64,000 nucleotides of DNA, from NCBI RefSeq assembly GCF_004365705.1, contig NZ_SOBN01000002.1, positions 1,426,001 to 1,490,000 on the forward strand, written 5' to 3'. The position numbers were made by a program, and so were the translations under genes. The stretch's first letter is position 1. The number at the start of each line of letters is the position of its first letter. This document shows positions 7,832 through 16,456 of the stretch, one piece after another. Below the pieces are notes generated by a model. That model was not told the DNA's origin. It did not search any database and saw only the letters and a list, made by a program, of their open reading frames with translations. This DNA is from Streptomyces sp. 846.5 (GTDB lineage: Bacteria; Actinomycetota; Actinomycetes; Streptomycetales; Streptomycetaceae).

Positions 7832-8982
7832 CGGGGCAGGCCGAGGATGCGCTCGGCGATGATGTTGCGCTGGATCTCCGAGGTGCCGCCGGCGATGGTG
7901 CCGCCGAAGGACCGGGCATAGCGCTCGAACCAGCTGGCGGTGAACGACGGCATGCCCATGTGGTTGGGCGGACCCGTCAGTTCGGGGTGGAGCAGGCCCT
8001 CGGCACCGCGTGCCTCCAGCGCGCAGAGGGACGCGGAGCGCACGGCCTCCGAGCCGAACAGCTTGAGGACGGACAGCTCCGCCTCGTTCCGGTCCTCGCC
8101 GAGCTGCCGGTAGCCGAGCAGCTTGAGCGCCTGGAAGTCCATCTGCAGCGTGGCGTACCACTCCTCGGCGCAGGGCGCGTCCTGGATCAGGTCCTCCAGA
8201 CGTTCGGCGTAGTGCAGCCACAGCAGCGTCCGCTCGTGCCCGAGCGAGCCGTGTGCCACGCCCCAGCCGCCGTGCAGCGGGCCGACCAGGTTCTCCCTGG
8301 GGACCCGGACGTCGGTGAAGAACACCTCGTTGAAGTCCAGGTCGTCGGGGTCGGTGAGGCAGCCGAACGGCTTGCGGACCACCCCCTCGGTGTCGGTGGG
8401 GATCAGCAGCACGCTGATGCCCTTGTGCTTGGGCGCGTCCGGGTCGGTGCGGACGAACGCCAGCAGCACATCGGCGTCGTGCGCCCCGGAGGTCCACACC
8501 TTCTGCCCGTTGACGGTGAAGTGGTCGCCGTCCAGCACCGCCCGGGTGCGCAGACTGGCCAGGTCGGAGCCGGCCTCCGGCTCGCTCATGCCGAGCGCGG
8601 CGGTCTTCTCGGCACGCAGGATGGGGACGGCCCAGCGGCGCTTCTGCTCCTCGGTCCCGAAGGTCAGGATCGAGGCCGCGATAATGCCGAGCCCCTGCGG
8701 GTTGAAGCTGTGGTTGATCCGCCGCCGGGACAGCTCCTCCAGGTGGGCGAGCTGCTGCGGCAGGGTGGCGTTGCGGCCGCCGAACTCCGGGGGGTTGCCC
8801 GGCAGCAGCCAGCCCGCGTCGAAGAGCTTCCGCTGCCAGCGGGCCGCCCATTCGGGCACGTCGGCGGTCGACTGCGAGGCGGGCACCGCCTCCTCGACGG
8901 TGGGCAGGTTGGCGTCGATGAACGCGGAGAACTCGGCCCGGAACTTCTCGACCTCGGTGTCGTAGTCGGAGGTCAGCCTCAT
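7828..8982 (-). CDS. Acyl-CoA dehydrogenase, long subunit of a heteromeric pair
   Basis: 384 aa with ACAD N, middle and C domains. FAD/substrate motifs are MSEPEAGSDLASLRT and VWTSGAHDADV, and the C-terminal signature is AGGTSEIQRNIIAERILGL. The usual medium-chain catalytic Glu position (YEGT) is Gly here (GGTS), as in many steroid-type ACADs. Its start overlaps the stop of the short ACAD gene at 8979 (ATGA). Such adjacent pairs form alpha2beta2 enzymes in mycobacterial cholesterol degradation (FadE26/27, FadE28/29 type). The heteromer here is inferred. Confidence 0.9.
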   Translation of the reverse strand: MRLTSDYDTEVEKFRAEFSAFIDANLPTVEEAVPASQSTADVPEWAARWQRKLFDAGWLLPGNPPEFGGRNATLPQQLAHLEELSRRRINHSFNPQGLGIIAASILTFGTEEQKRRWAVPILRAEKTAALGMSEPEAGSDLASLRTRAVLDGDHFTVNGQKVWTSGAHDADVLLAFVRTDPDAPKHKGISVLLIPTDTEGVVRKPFGCLTDPDDLDFNEVFFTDVRVPRENLVGPLHGGWGVAHGSLGHERTLLWLHYAERLEDLIQDAPCAEEWYATLQMDFQALKLLGYRQLGEDRNEAELSVLKLFGSEAVRSASLCALEARGAEGLLHPELTGPPNHMGMPSFTASWFERYARSFGGTIAGGTSEIQRNIIAERILGLPR

Positions 8983-9830
8983 CGCAGCAGCGCCTTTCTG
9001 TGTTCGGCCGCCGTGCCCAGCAGCAGGTCGCCGGCCTTGGCCCGCTTGAGATGGATCTGCAGCTCGTTCTCCCAGGTGTAGCCCATGGCGCCAAACAGCT
9101 GGTAGCCGTCCTGGAAGCAGAGCCGCTGGCACTCCCCGGCTGCGGCCTTGGCCATCGAGGCCGCCCTGGCCCGCCGGGGGTCGTCCTCGGCGATGGTCAG
9201 CGCGGAGAAGTAGGCCAGCGCCCTGGCCCGTTCGATCGCCACGTACATGTCCGCGGCCTTGTGCTTGACGGCCTGGAAGGAGCCGATCGGCCGGCCGAAC
9301 TGCACCCGCTGCCGGACGTGCCCGACGACCAGGTCCAGGATCCGGCGGCAGCTGCCGACGGTGGTGATCGCCAGGCCCATCAGGGCCAGGTCGGGGACGT
9401 CGCGGACCAGGTCCGGCGCCTGCACATGGGCCACGTGCAGGGTCGGGTCGAAGATGTCGACCCGCTCCGGGTCCAGGTCCGCGCCGTTCACCACGACCAC
9501 GCCGTCACCGGTGACCAGTGCGATCTCGTCGGCCCGGTCGGCGTCGAGCACGTACCGTCCGGTGCCGTCGAAGACTCCGGTGCCCGAGCCGTGCGGCAGC
9601 CGTCCGGCCAGGGGCGCGAACCAGGTGGCGGTGGCCAGGAAGGGGGTGGGGTCGGCGGCGTAGCCCAACTCCTCCAGCACGATGGCCAGCTCCACCGGAG
9701 GGGCCTCCAGCCAGCCCAGTTCCAGGTAGGTCGCCCAGAGCTGCTCCTCGGGCAGGGAACGGGACTTGGTGACCGTCTCGCGGACCAGGCGTTGCAGCAG
9801 TTGCTGGTCCTCGTCGAACTCAAACTCCAT
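8979..9830 (-). CDS. Acyl-CoA dehydrogenase, short subunit of a heteromeric pair
   Basis: 283 aa, about 100 residues shorter than a homomeric ACAD. The N-terminal FDEDQQLLQRLVRETV and the C-terminal helical domain (RVQFGRPIGSFQAVKHKAADMYVAIERA, LFGAMGYTWENELQIHLKRAKAG) are clear. The middle beta domain is reduced. It sits between the long subunit (4-bp overlap) and the oxidoreductase at 9820 (11-bp overlap). Confidence 0.88.
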   Translation of the reverse strand: MEFEFDEDQQLLQRLVRETVTKSRSLPEEQLWATYLELGWLEAPPVELAIVLEELGYAADPTPFLATATWFAPLAGRLPHGSGTGVFDGTGRYVLDADRADEIALVTGDGVVVVNGADLDPERVDIFDPTLHVAHVQAPDLVRDVPDLALMGLAITTVGSCRRILDLVVGHVRQRVQFGRPIGSFQAVKHKAADMYVAIERARALAYFSALTIAEDDPRRARAASMAKAAAGECQRLCFQDGYQLFGAMGYTWENELQIHLKRAKAGDLLLGTAAEHRKALLR

Positions 9831-10761
9831 CGTTGACCTCCAGAAGGACCTTGCCGAGGGCCTGCCGGCCCAGGCCCGCGGCCTGCGCCACCGCGTCGAG
9901 CGGGTACACGGCGTGGATCCGGGGGTGGATCGTCCCCTCCGCGAACATCCGGTGCAGCTCGGCCCGGGCGGCGACCAGCTTCTCCCGGTCGTGCCGGCCC
10001 CAGCCGCCGAAGTCGAAGCCGTGGATGGCGACGCCCTTGAGCATCGCCAGGTTGAGCGGGATCCGCGGGATCTCGCCGCTGGCGAAGCCGACGCTGACGA
10101 ACCGTCCGCCCCAGTTCATGCCCCGCAGCGCCTGCTCGGAATGCTCGCCGCCGACCGGGTCGACCACCACGTCGGCGCCGCCGGACTGCTGCAGCCGCCG
10201 TTTGAGGTCCTCGTAGGGCAGCAGCTCATGGGCGCCCTGCTTGGCGCAGACGGCCCGTTTCTCCTCGGTGGAGGCGACCGCGACCACCTCGGCCCCGAGC
10301 AGCGCGGCCAGTTCGACCGTCGCCAGGCCCACTCCCCCGGCCGCGCCGAGCACCGCCACCCGCTCCCCCGGCCGTACGTCGGCGACCAGGCGCAGCGCGT
10401 TGAACGCGGTGGCGTGGGATACCCCGAAGGCGGCGGCGCGTTCGGTCGGCACGGCGTCGGGGATCCGGGACAGGCTGGTCGCCGCGACGGCGACCCGTTC
10501 GGCCCAGGCGCCGACGAAGACCGAGCCGAAGACCCGCTCGCCCTTCTCGAAGCCGTGCCCGGTCTCCGCCACCACCCCGGCGAACTCGCTGCCCGGGGTG
10601 AACGGCGGCTCCTCCTTGACCTGGTAGGTCCCCTGGACCACCAGCAGGTCGGCGAAGTTCACCGCCGCGAACCGCACGTCGACGGGCACCTCCCCCTGCG
10701 GCTCGGGGACCTCCTCGACGACCAGCGGGCCACCGATGGCGTTGCAGCGGGCCGCCCTCAT
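9820..10761 (-). CDS. Zinc-independent quinone oxidoreductase / enoyl reductase (MDR family)
   Basis: 313 aa. The N-terminal GroES-like domain has FAAVNFADLLVVQGTY and PFTPGSEFAG. The Rossmann domain has VLGAAGGVGLATVELAALLGAEVVA for NAD(P)H binding. No structural-zinc cysteine cluster is present, so it belongs to the QOR/enoyl-reductase branch. It probably reduces an alpha,beta-unsaturated acyl-CoA or ketone produced in the pathway. It overlaps both neighbours in the operon. Confidence 0.88.
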   Translation of the reverse strand: MRAARCNAIGGPLVVEEVPEPQGEVPVDVRFAAVNFADLLVVQGTYQVKEEPPFTPGSEFAGVVAETGHGFEKGERVFGSVFVGAWAERVAVAATSLSRIPDAVPTERAAAFGVSHATAFNALRLVADVRPGERVAVLGAAGGVGLATVELAALLGAEVVAVASTEEKRAVCAKQGAHELLPYEDLKRRLQQSGGADVVVDPVGGEHSEQALRGMNWGGRFVSVGFASGEIPRIPLNLAMLKGVAIHGFDFGGWGRHDREKLVAARAELHRMFAEGTIHPRIHAVYPLDAVAQAAGLGRQALGKVLLEVNDGV

Positions 10762-11789
10762 AGCGTGGTCGAGGCTGCGAGCTTGGTGGTGGCGGCGAGT
10801 TCGGCCGCCCCCGCCGCCATCTGCAGCACCGCGTCGCCGTAGTAGGCCATCTTCGGGTTGCCGCCGTCGCCTTTCACATGCCGGGCGTACCCGCCCTCCA
10901 GCACGACCGCCATCTTGAACCTGGCCAGGATCACGTAGTAGTCGGTCTCGCTGACATCGCGACCGCTCACCTTGGCGTAGTGCTCGATCAGGTCGGCCCG
11001 GTCCGGCATGCCGTTGTAGTCGGCGTAGCCCTGCTGCGACCGGTCCTCGTCGGCGTTCGGCCAGCCCATGAGCACCCAGCCCAGGTCCAGCAGCGGGTCG
11101 CCGACGGTGGACATCTCGAAGTCCACCAGCGCGGCCAGTTGGGCCGGCGCCTCATGACGGAACATCACATTGGCGAACTGGTAGTCGCCGTGGATGATCC
11201 CCGGTTCCCAGTGGCTGGGCCGATGCGCCCGCAGCCATGCGGCGGCCTGGTCCAGACCGGGCAGCTCGCGGAACTGGAACTTCGCCAGGTGCGCCAGCCA
11301 GCGGTCCACCTGCCGGTCGTGGAAGCCCTCGGGCGTCCCGAACCCCTCCAGGCCCTGCGCCCGCCAGTCCACGTTGCCGAGCCTGGCGATCCCCTCGACC
11401 AGCTGGTAGGCGAGGCCGGGACGCAGCGACAGGTCGCTCAGATAGGGCTCCGGCCACCCGTTGGTGTTCATCGGCGACCAGCCGTCGACCTCTTCCATCA
11501 GGTAGAAGCAGGAGCCGACCACGCTTGTGTCGTCGCAGACGGCGATGGCCTCCGGATGCGGGACGTCGGTGCCGTTGAGCGCCTTCAGCACCCGGTACTC
11601 GCGCAGCATGGTCTTGTCGCGCCCCGGCGGAACCTTCTCCGGCGGCTTGCGCAGGACCATCCGCAGGTCGCCGCGCCGGATCTGGTGGATGTCGTTGGAG
11701 GTGCCCCCGGAGATGAGGGAGGTCTCAAGGGGCTCGCCCGGGGCGATGCCCTGGCCGTCCAGCCAGTGGGCGAGGGATTCGTTGTTCAC
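10758..11789 (-). CDS. APH-fold kinase, ACAD10/11 (LvaA-like) type
   Basis: 343 aa aminoglycoside-phosphotransferase fold. The N-lobe has LISGGTSNDIHQIR and VLRKPPE (phosphate-binding Lys). The catalytic loop is IIHGDYQFANVMF (H-G-D-x4-N) and the metal site is VDFEMSTVGDPLLDLGW. The GTG start overlaps the stop of the ACAD at 11786. That ACAD has the ACAD10/11-type C-terminus, so the two genes together correspond to a split human ACAD11 or the Pseudomonas LvaA/LvaC pair. In that system a 4-hydroxyacyl-CoA is phosphorylated and then converted by the ACAD. I infer the same role here; antibiotic resistance is unlikely given the context. Confidence 0.85.
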   Translation of the reverse strand: MNNESLAHWLDGQGIAPGEPLETSLISGGTSNDIHQIRRGDLRMVLRKPPEKVPPGRDKTMLREYRVLKALNGTDVPHPEAIAVCDDTSVVGSCFYLMEEVDGWSPMNTNGWPEPYLSDLSLRPGLAYQLVEGIARLGNVDWRAQGLEGFGTPEGFHDRQVDRWLAHLAKFQFRELPGLDQAAAWLRAHRPSHWEPGIIHGDYQFANVMFRHEAPAQLAALVDFEMSTVGDPLLDLGWVLMGWPNADEDRSQQGYADYNGMPDRADLIEHYAKVSGRDVSETDYYVILARFKMAVVLEGGYARHVKGDGGNPKMAYYGDAVLQMAAGAAELAATTKLAASTTL

Positions 11790-13063
11790 ATCTGCTCCAA
11801 CTGCTTGCGGGCCCACTCCCGACGAGCGGGCAGGTGCTCGGTGGGCCACAGGCCGGGCGCGGCCTCGCGGCCGCGCAGTACCTCCTTGGCCACCGTGATC
11901 TTGTGGACCTCGGTCGGTCCGTCGACGACCGCCATCACGGCGGCCCCGGTCCACATGTCGGCGAAGGGCATCTCGTTGGAGACGCCCAGAGCCCCGTGCA
12001 GGTGCATCGAGCGGTAGACGATGTCGTGCAGGACCTTCGGGGTCAGGAACTTGATGGCGGCGATGTCCTTCCGGACCCGCCGGTAGTCGTTGTACTGGTC
12101 GATCTGCCAGGCGGTGTAGAGGACGAACAGCCGGAACTGGGCGAGCTGGGCGTAGGAGTCGGCCAGGTCGGCCTGGACCAGCTGTTTGTCCGCCAGCCTG
12201 CTGCCCTGGGTCTGCCGCGAGACGGCGCGCTCGGCCATCATGTCCAGCGCCTTCTGGGCCTGCCCGACGACCCGCATGGCGTGGTGCACCCGCCCGCCGC
12301 CGAGCCGGGTCTGGGCGATCACGAACGCCTGGCCCTCTCCGCCGAGCAGCGCGTCGGCCGGCACCCGCACCCCGTCGTACGACATCAGCGCGTGCATGCC
12401 CTCGTCCGCGGCCTCGCCCAGGGTGCCGAGGTGCCGCTCCACCCGCATCCCGGGGGTGTCGCTCGGCACCAGGAACATCGACATCCCCTTGTACGGGCTG
12501 ACGTCGGGGTCGGTCACCGCCATCACGATGACGAACCGGGCGGTGCGCGCGTTGGAGGAGAAGAACTTGCGGCCGGTGATGACCCAGTCCTCGCCGTCGC
12601 GCACCGCGCGGGTGGTGAAGAGCGTGGGATCCGCGCCGGCCTGCGGTTCGGTCATGGAGAAGCAGGAGAAGCACTCGCCCTCCAGCAGCGGCTGGAGGTA
12701 GCGCTCCTTCTGCTCCTCGGTCCCGTAGCGGGCGATGATCTCGGCGTTGCCGGTGTCCGGCGCGGCCGTGCCGAAGATGACGGGGGCCCAGCTGGAGGTG
12801 CCCAGGATCTCGTTGATGAGCGCCAGCTTGACCTGCCCGAACCCGCGTCCGCCGAGGTCAGGACCGAGGTGCGGCGCCCACAGGCCCTGGTCGCGCACCT
12901 GCTGCTTGAGCGATCGGACGATGGGACCCAGCTCGTCGTCGAGGGGGTGGTACGCCCGGCCCGGATAGAGCAGGTCCAGCGGTTCTATCCGTTCGGAGCG
13001 GAACTCCCGGATCCACTCCAGCTTCTCCTCGAACTCCGGCTCGGTGGAAAAGTCCCATGCCAT
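11786..13063 (-). CDS. Acyl-CoA dehydrogenase, ACAD10/11 (LvaC-like) type
   Basis: 425 aa. Motifs typical of the ACAD10/11 branch are visible: TAAPDTGNAEI, CFSCFSMTEPQAGADP, IAQTRLGGGRVHHAMRVVG and DGPTEVHKITVAKEVL. It has N-terminal helical, middle beta and C-terminal helical domains and a C-terminal tail after residue 395. It is the first gene of the operon running to 7010. The strong operator 13102-13116 lies 39 bp upstream. With the kinase downstream it probably converts a phosphorylated 4-hydroxyacyl-CoA (inference). Confidence 0.9.
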   Translation of the reverse strand: MAWDFSTEPEFEEKLEWIREFRSERIEPLDLLYPGRAYHPLDDELGPIVRSLKQQVRDQGLWAPHLGPDLGGRGFGQVKLALINEILGTSSWAPVIFGTAAPDTGNAEIIARYGTEEQKERYLQPLLEGECFSCFSMTEPQAGADPTLFTTRAVRDGEDWVITGRKFFSSNARTARFVIVMAVTDPDVSPYKGMSMFLVPSDTPGMRVERHLGTLGEAADEGMHALMSYDGVRVPADALLGGEGQAFVIAQTRLGGGRVHHAMRVVGQAQKALDMMAERAVSRQTQGSRLADKQLVQADLADSYAQLAQFRLFVLYTAWQIDQYNDYRRVRKDIAAIKFLTPKVLHDIVYRSMHLHGALGVSNEMPFADMWTGAAVMAVVDGPTEVHKITVAKEVLRGREAAPGLWPTEHLPARREWARKQLEQM

Positions 13064-13101
13064 GTCAGCCGACCCTTGTCTCGTGGTGGTGCGCTTGTGA
13101 T

Positions 13102-13138
13102 GAGAATAGCCTTCTCTTCAGACGGAAGTAAGGGTCTC
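13102..13138. promoter_or_regulatory. Tandem operator of the GAGAAT regulon, ACAD operon / TetR intergenic region
   Basis: GAGAAT-AGC-CTTCTC at 13102-13116 (11 of 12 matches) and GGAAGT-AAG-GGTCTC at 13124-13138 (7 of 12), centres 22 bp apart. It lies between the minus-strand ACAD operon and the plus-strand TetR gene, so it could control both. Confidence 0.7.
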
Positions 13139-13208
13139 GAAACATGCGGTGCGCGGTTCGGTAGGGAGATGCGTTCTATTGCCAGCTGAGTGGAGTATCG
13201 TTTCGCAG

Positions 13209-13913
13209 GTGACTGCTGCCCCCGCCGAGCCCCCCGTCGAGCCCGCCTGGCGCCAACGCGCCGTCGAGCGATCCACCCGCGCCGCGAAACTGCGTGCCGA
13301 ACAGCGGGTCCAACGCTTCCTGGAGTCGGCTCAGGAGCTGATCGCGGAGAAGGGGACGACCGACTTCACGGTCCAGGAGATCGTCGACCGGTCGAAGCAG
13401 TCGCTGCGCAGCTTCTACCAGCACTTCGACGGCAAGCACGAGTTGCTGCTGGCCCTGTTCGAGGACGCGCTGGCCACCTCGGCCGCCGAGATCCGGGAGG
13501 CGTCCGCCGCCGAGTCGGATCCGGTGGAGGCCCTGCACGTCGCGGTGGATCTGCTCTTCCGTCAGTCGCACCCCGACCCCGGCGTCCGCCGCCCGCTGTT
13601 CAGCGACTTCGCGCTGCAACTGCTGGTCAAGCACCCGGCCCAGGTGGCGACCGCACATCTGCCGATCCTCATGATCTTCACCGACCTGATCGAGCGGGCC
13701 ACCGAGGCCGGCGCCGTCGTGCCCGGGAAGCCGCGCCGCCAGGCCACCCTGGTGATGCAGACCATCATGTTCGCCGCGCAGGCCAACGGAGTTCCCGCCG
13801 ACAGCCACGCCAGCCCGGTCACCGCCGAGGAGGTCTGGCAGTTCTGCCTCCATGGCATCTCCAGCGGTCCCGCGGTCGGCGCCGCCAAGGCGAGCAGCTC
13901 GAGGAAGCGCTGA
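13209..13913 (+). CDS. TetR-family transcriptional regulator
   Basis: 234 aa from the GTG at 13209; GTG 13149 is a longer alternative without better support. The HTH is FTVQEIVDRSKQSLRSFYQHF, typical of TetR. The rest is the helical ligand-binding domain. The N-terminus is a proline-rich, disordered-looking stretch of about 20 residues. It is divergent from the ACAD operon across the tandem operator 13102-13138 and followed by another operator pair, which makes it the leading candidate for the regulon's repressor (inference). The ligand is probably an acyl-CoA intermediate, by analogy with KstR and KstR2. Confidence 0.88.
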   Translation: MTAAPAEPPVEPAWRQRAVERSTRAAKLRAEQRVQRFLESAQELIAEKGTTDFTVQEIVDRSKQSLRSFYQHFDGKHELLLALFEDALATSAAEIREASAAESDPVEALHVAVDLLFRQSHPDPGVRRPLFSDFALQLLVKHPAQVATAHLPILMIFTDLIERATEAGAVVPGKPRRQATLVMQTIMFAAQANGVPADSHASPVTAEEVWQFCLHGISSGPAVGAAKASSSRKR

Positions 13914-13948
13914 TATTGCCCCTCTCCTGCATGGAGAGTACCGTTCTC
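13912..13948. promoter_or_regulatory. Tandem operator of the GAGAAT regulon, upstream of the DapB-like gene
   Basis: GATATT-GCC-CCTCTC at 13912-13926 (8 of 12; it touches the TetR stop codon) and GAGAGT-ACC-GTTCTC at 13934-13948 (10 of 12), centres 22 bp apart. The strong site is 28 bp before the ATG at 13977. Confidence 0.65.
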
Positions 13949-13976
13949 GCGACCGACCGAGGACGGGAGCGTGGCC

Positions 13977-15017
13977 ATGGCACTCTCACGGCACTACCGG
14001 GTCGCCCAGTGGGCCACCGGAAACATCGGCACCCGCTCGATGCGCGCCGTCGTCGAACACCCCGACCTGGACCTGGCCGGGGTGTTCGTGCATTCCCCGG
14101 ACAAGGCGGGACGTGACGCCGGCGAGCTCTGCGGGCTGGGCAAGACCGGGGTCATGACGACCCATGACATCGACGAGATCCTGGCGCTCGACGCCGACTG
14201 CGTCCTCTACATGCCGCGCGCCTGCGACTTCGACCAGGTCTGCCGGCTGCTCGCCTCGGGGGCGAACATCGTCACCACCCGCGGCGAGTTCCACCGTGCC
14301 GCCAGCCTCGAACCCGCAGTCCGCGCACGGGTGGAGGCGGCCTGCGCCGAGGGCGGTACCTCGATCCACAGCACCGGCAGCAGCCCCGGGTTCATCACCG
14401 AGGCCGTCCCGCTGGCGCTGACCTCGATCCAGCGGCGGCTGGACGGACTGACCATCGACGAGTTCGCCGACCTCTCCCAACGCGACTCGCCGGGGCTGCT
14501 CTTCGACGTCATGGGCTTCGGAAAGCCGCCCGCCGAGTTCGACGAGCGCCGACTGGCCCATCCGCGCGACAGCTTCGGTCCGTCGCTGCACGTCCTCGCC
14601 GACGCGCTCTCGCTGCCGCTCGACTCGGTGCAGGCGGAGGGCGAGGTCGCCACCGCGAGCCGTCCGGTCCGGATCGCCGCCGGCACCCTGGAGCCCGGCA
14701 CCGTGGCGGCGCAGCGGATCACGGTCACGGGCATCCGGGACGGGCAGCCGCTGCTGCGCTTCCGGGCCACCTGGTACTGCACCACCGAGATCGACCGCTC
14801 CTGGAACCTGCGGGCCACCGGCTGGCGCATCCAGGTCGAGGGCGACGCACCGCTCGACATCGACATCCACTTCGCCGTGCCGCTCGACCGGATGGCCGAG
14901 GTCTCGCCCTCGTACACGGCCAACCGCGCCGTCAACGCCGTCCCCTTCGTCTGCGAGGCAGCCCCGGGGATCCGCTCGACGACCGATCTCCCACAGATCG
15001 TCGCCGCTCTCAACTGA
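13977..15017 (+). CDS. DapB-like NAD(P)-dependent dehydrogenase/reductase
   Basis: 346 aa. An N-terminal Rossmann domain (VAQWATGNIGTRSMRAVVEHPDLDLAGVFVH) of dihydrodipicolinate-reductase type is followed by an alpha/beta domain with GTSIHSTGSSPGFITEAVP. It belongs to the broad group that includes 2,4-diaminopentanoate dehydrogenase; true DapB is shorter (about 250-270 aa) and has a different substrate motif. ATG 13977 is preferred (GGGAG upstream); GTG 13971 is an alternative. It is a single-gene transcription unit with its own operator pair, convergent with the P450 operon 17 bp away. Its catabolic substrate is unknown. Confidence 0.82.
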   Translation: MALSRHYRVAQWATGNIGTRSMRAVVEHPDLDLAGVFVHSPDKAGRDAGELCGLGKTGVMTTHDIDEILALDADCVLYMPRACDFDQVCRLLASGANIVTTRGEFHRAASLEPAVRARVEAACAEGGTSIHSTGSSPGFITEAVPLALTSIQRRLDGLTIDEFADLSQRDSPGLLFDVMGFGKPPAEFDERRLAHPRDSFGPSLHVLADALSLPLDSVQAEGEVATASRPVRIAAGTLEPGTVAAQRITVTGIRDGQPLLRFRATWYCTTEIDRSWNLRATGWRIQVEGDAPLDIDIHFAVPLDRMAEVSPSYTANRAVNAVPFVCEAAPGIRSTTDLPQIVAALN

Positions 15018-15034
15018 TCCCCGGGACTGGACTG

Positions 15035-16216
15035 TTACGCCACCACGGAGGCCGTGCTCGGCACGGCGTCGCTCCAGGCGGCGCGGGCCGCGACCATGCG
15101 CCGCCAGGACATCAGCACCTTGGGCGGCATGCCGACCGCCAGCGCCCCGGCCAGGTGGTCGCCGGTGCGGTAGGCGGCAACGAACCGACCTGCCGTCAGA
15201 TCCCCGTCCACGACCGTGACTTCGTCATGGCCGCGCAGATAGCCGTACGCCTGGATCTTCATGTCGTACTGGTCGGACCAGAAGTACGGCACCGGCGCGA
15301 ACGGCTTGCGCGCCTCGGGACGCAGCAGATTGCGGGCGGCGGCCATGCCCTGCTCGGCGGCGTTGGTGCGGTGCTCGATCCGCATCTCCACACCGAACAG
15401 CGGGTTGTGCCAGCGGGCGACGTCCCCGGCCCCGTACACCCCCGGAGCGGCGGCGCTGAACTCGTCGCAGACCAGGCCGTCGGCCACGGTCAGCCCGCTG
15501 CCCTGGAGCCAATCGGTGTTGGGAACGGAGCCGACCGCGACCAGGACCTCGTCGGCGTCGATCAGTTCACCGTCGGCGAGCCGCACGCCCCCGGCGCCCG
15601 CCTCGACCACGGCGACCCCGGTGCGCAGGTCGACCCCGTGGTCCAGGTGGGCCTGCGTCAGCACCCGGCCGACCTCCGCACCGACCGCGTGGGCCAGCGG
15701 CACCGGCGCCGGCTCGACCAGGACGACCTCGGCCCCCAGCCCCCGGGCGACCGCGGCGGCCTCCGATCCGAGGAAGCCGGCGCCGACCACGGCCAGCCGG
15801 CTCCCCCGCCGCAGCCGGTCCCGCAGGACCAGGGCGTCGCCGAGGGTCCGCAGCACATGGGCGCCCTCGCCGGGCAGCCGGCGCGGACGCACGCCGGTGG
15901 CCACGATCAGCCCGTCGTAGGGCAGTTCGGTGCCGTCGGCCAGATGGACGGTGCGTCCGGCGAGGTCGAGCCGGGTGGCCGCGGTGCCCAGGCGCAGGTC
16001 CAGGCCGAGCGCGTCCAGGTCGGCCGGTGGGCGCAGGGCGAGCTTGCCCGGCTCCCACTGCGAGGCCAGGATCTGCTTGGACAGCGGCGGGCGGTCGTAG
16101 AAGGCGTGCGACTCGTCGCCGACCAGGGTCACCGTCCCGTCGTAGCCCTCCCGGCGCAGGGTCTCGACGGCCGCGAGCCCGGCGGCCGAGGCGCCGACGA
16201 CCAGGATCCGGCTCAC
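15035..16216 (-). CDS. FAD-dependent ferredoxin reductase (P450 electron chain)
   Basis: 393 aa. FAD motif ILVVGASAAGLAAVETLR at the N-terminus, NAD motif VVGAGFLGSEAAAVARGLG mid-protein, and the second FAD motif PGVYGAGDVARW. It has the putidaredoxin/rhodocoxin-reductase type layout with a C-terminal dimer domain. The GTG start overlaps the ferredoxin stop (GTGA). It passes electrons from NAD(P)H to the ferredoxin at 16213 for the P450 at 16457. Confidence 0.93.
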   Translation of the reverse strand: MSRILVVGASAAGLAAVETLRREGYDGTVTLVGDESHAFYDRPPLSKQILASQWEPGKLALRPPADLDALGLDLRLGTAATRLDLAGRTVHLADGTELPYDGLIVATGVRPRRLPGEGAHVLRTLGDALVLRDRLRRGSRLAVVGAGFLGSEAAAVARGLGAEVVLVEPAPVPLAHAVGAEVGRVLTQAHLDHGVDLRTGVAVVEAGAGGVRLADGELIDADEVLVAVGSVPNTDWLQGSGLTVADGLVCDEFSAAAPGVYGAGDVARWHNPLFGVEMRIEHRTNAAEQGMAAARNLLRPEARKPFAPVPYFWSDQYDMKIQAYGYLRGHDEVTVVDGDLTAGRFVAAYRTGDHLAGALAVGMPPKVLMSWRRMVAARAAWSDAVPSTASVVA

Positions 16217-16425
16217 CCTTCGACCAGTTCGGCCAGCCGGATCGCCGCGGCCGGGCACAGGCCCGCCGCCTCGCGCACCACGTCGTGGAGCTCGGCGCCG
16301 GGCCGCTCCGCCAGCAGCACCACGATGCCGTCCTCGTCCCGCTGGTCGAACACCTCCGGGGCGCTCAGCACGCACTGGCCGGCCGCGATGCACTTCGACT
16401 CGTCCACTTCCACCTGCATGGTCAT
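16213..16425 (-). CDS. [3Fe-4S]-type ferredoxin for cytochrome P450
   Basis: 70 aa. Cysteines C12, C18 and C57 (CIAAGQC ... LCP) match the three-cysteine pattern of actinomycete P450 ferredoxins; the middle position that would complete a [4Fe-4S] set is Ala. It lies between the P450 and the reductase and overlaps the latter. ATG 16425 is chosen; ATG 16419 is two codons in. Confidence 0.93.
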   Translation of the reverse strand: MTMQVEVDESKCIAAGQCVLSAPEVFDQRDEDGIVVLLAERPGAELHDVVREAAGLCPAAAIRLAELVEG

Positions 16426-16456
16426 ACGTGTTCCGTTCGTCGGGTGTCTCGGGTCG

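Noticed and set aside
10758-11789. Antibiotic resistance kinase
   Set aside because: The APH fold is present, but the gene overlaps an ACAD10/11-type dehydrogenase in a beta-oxidation operon.
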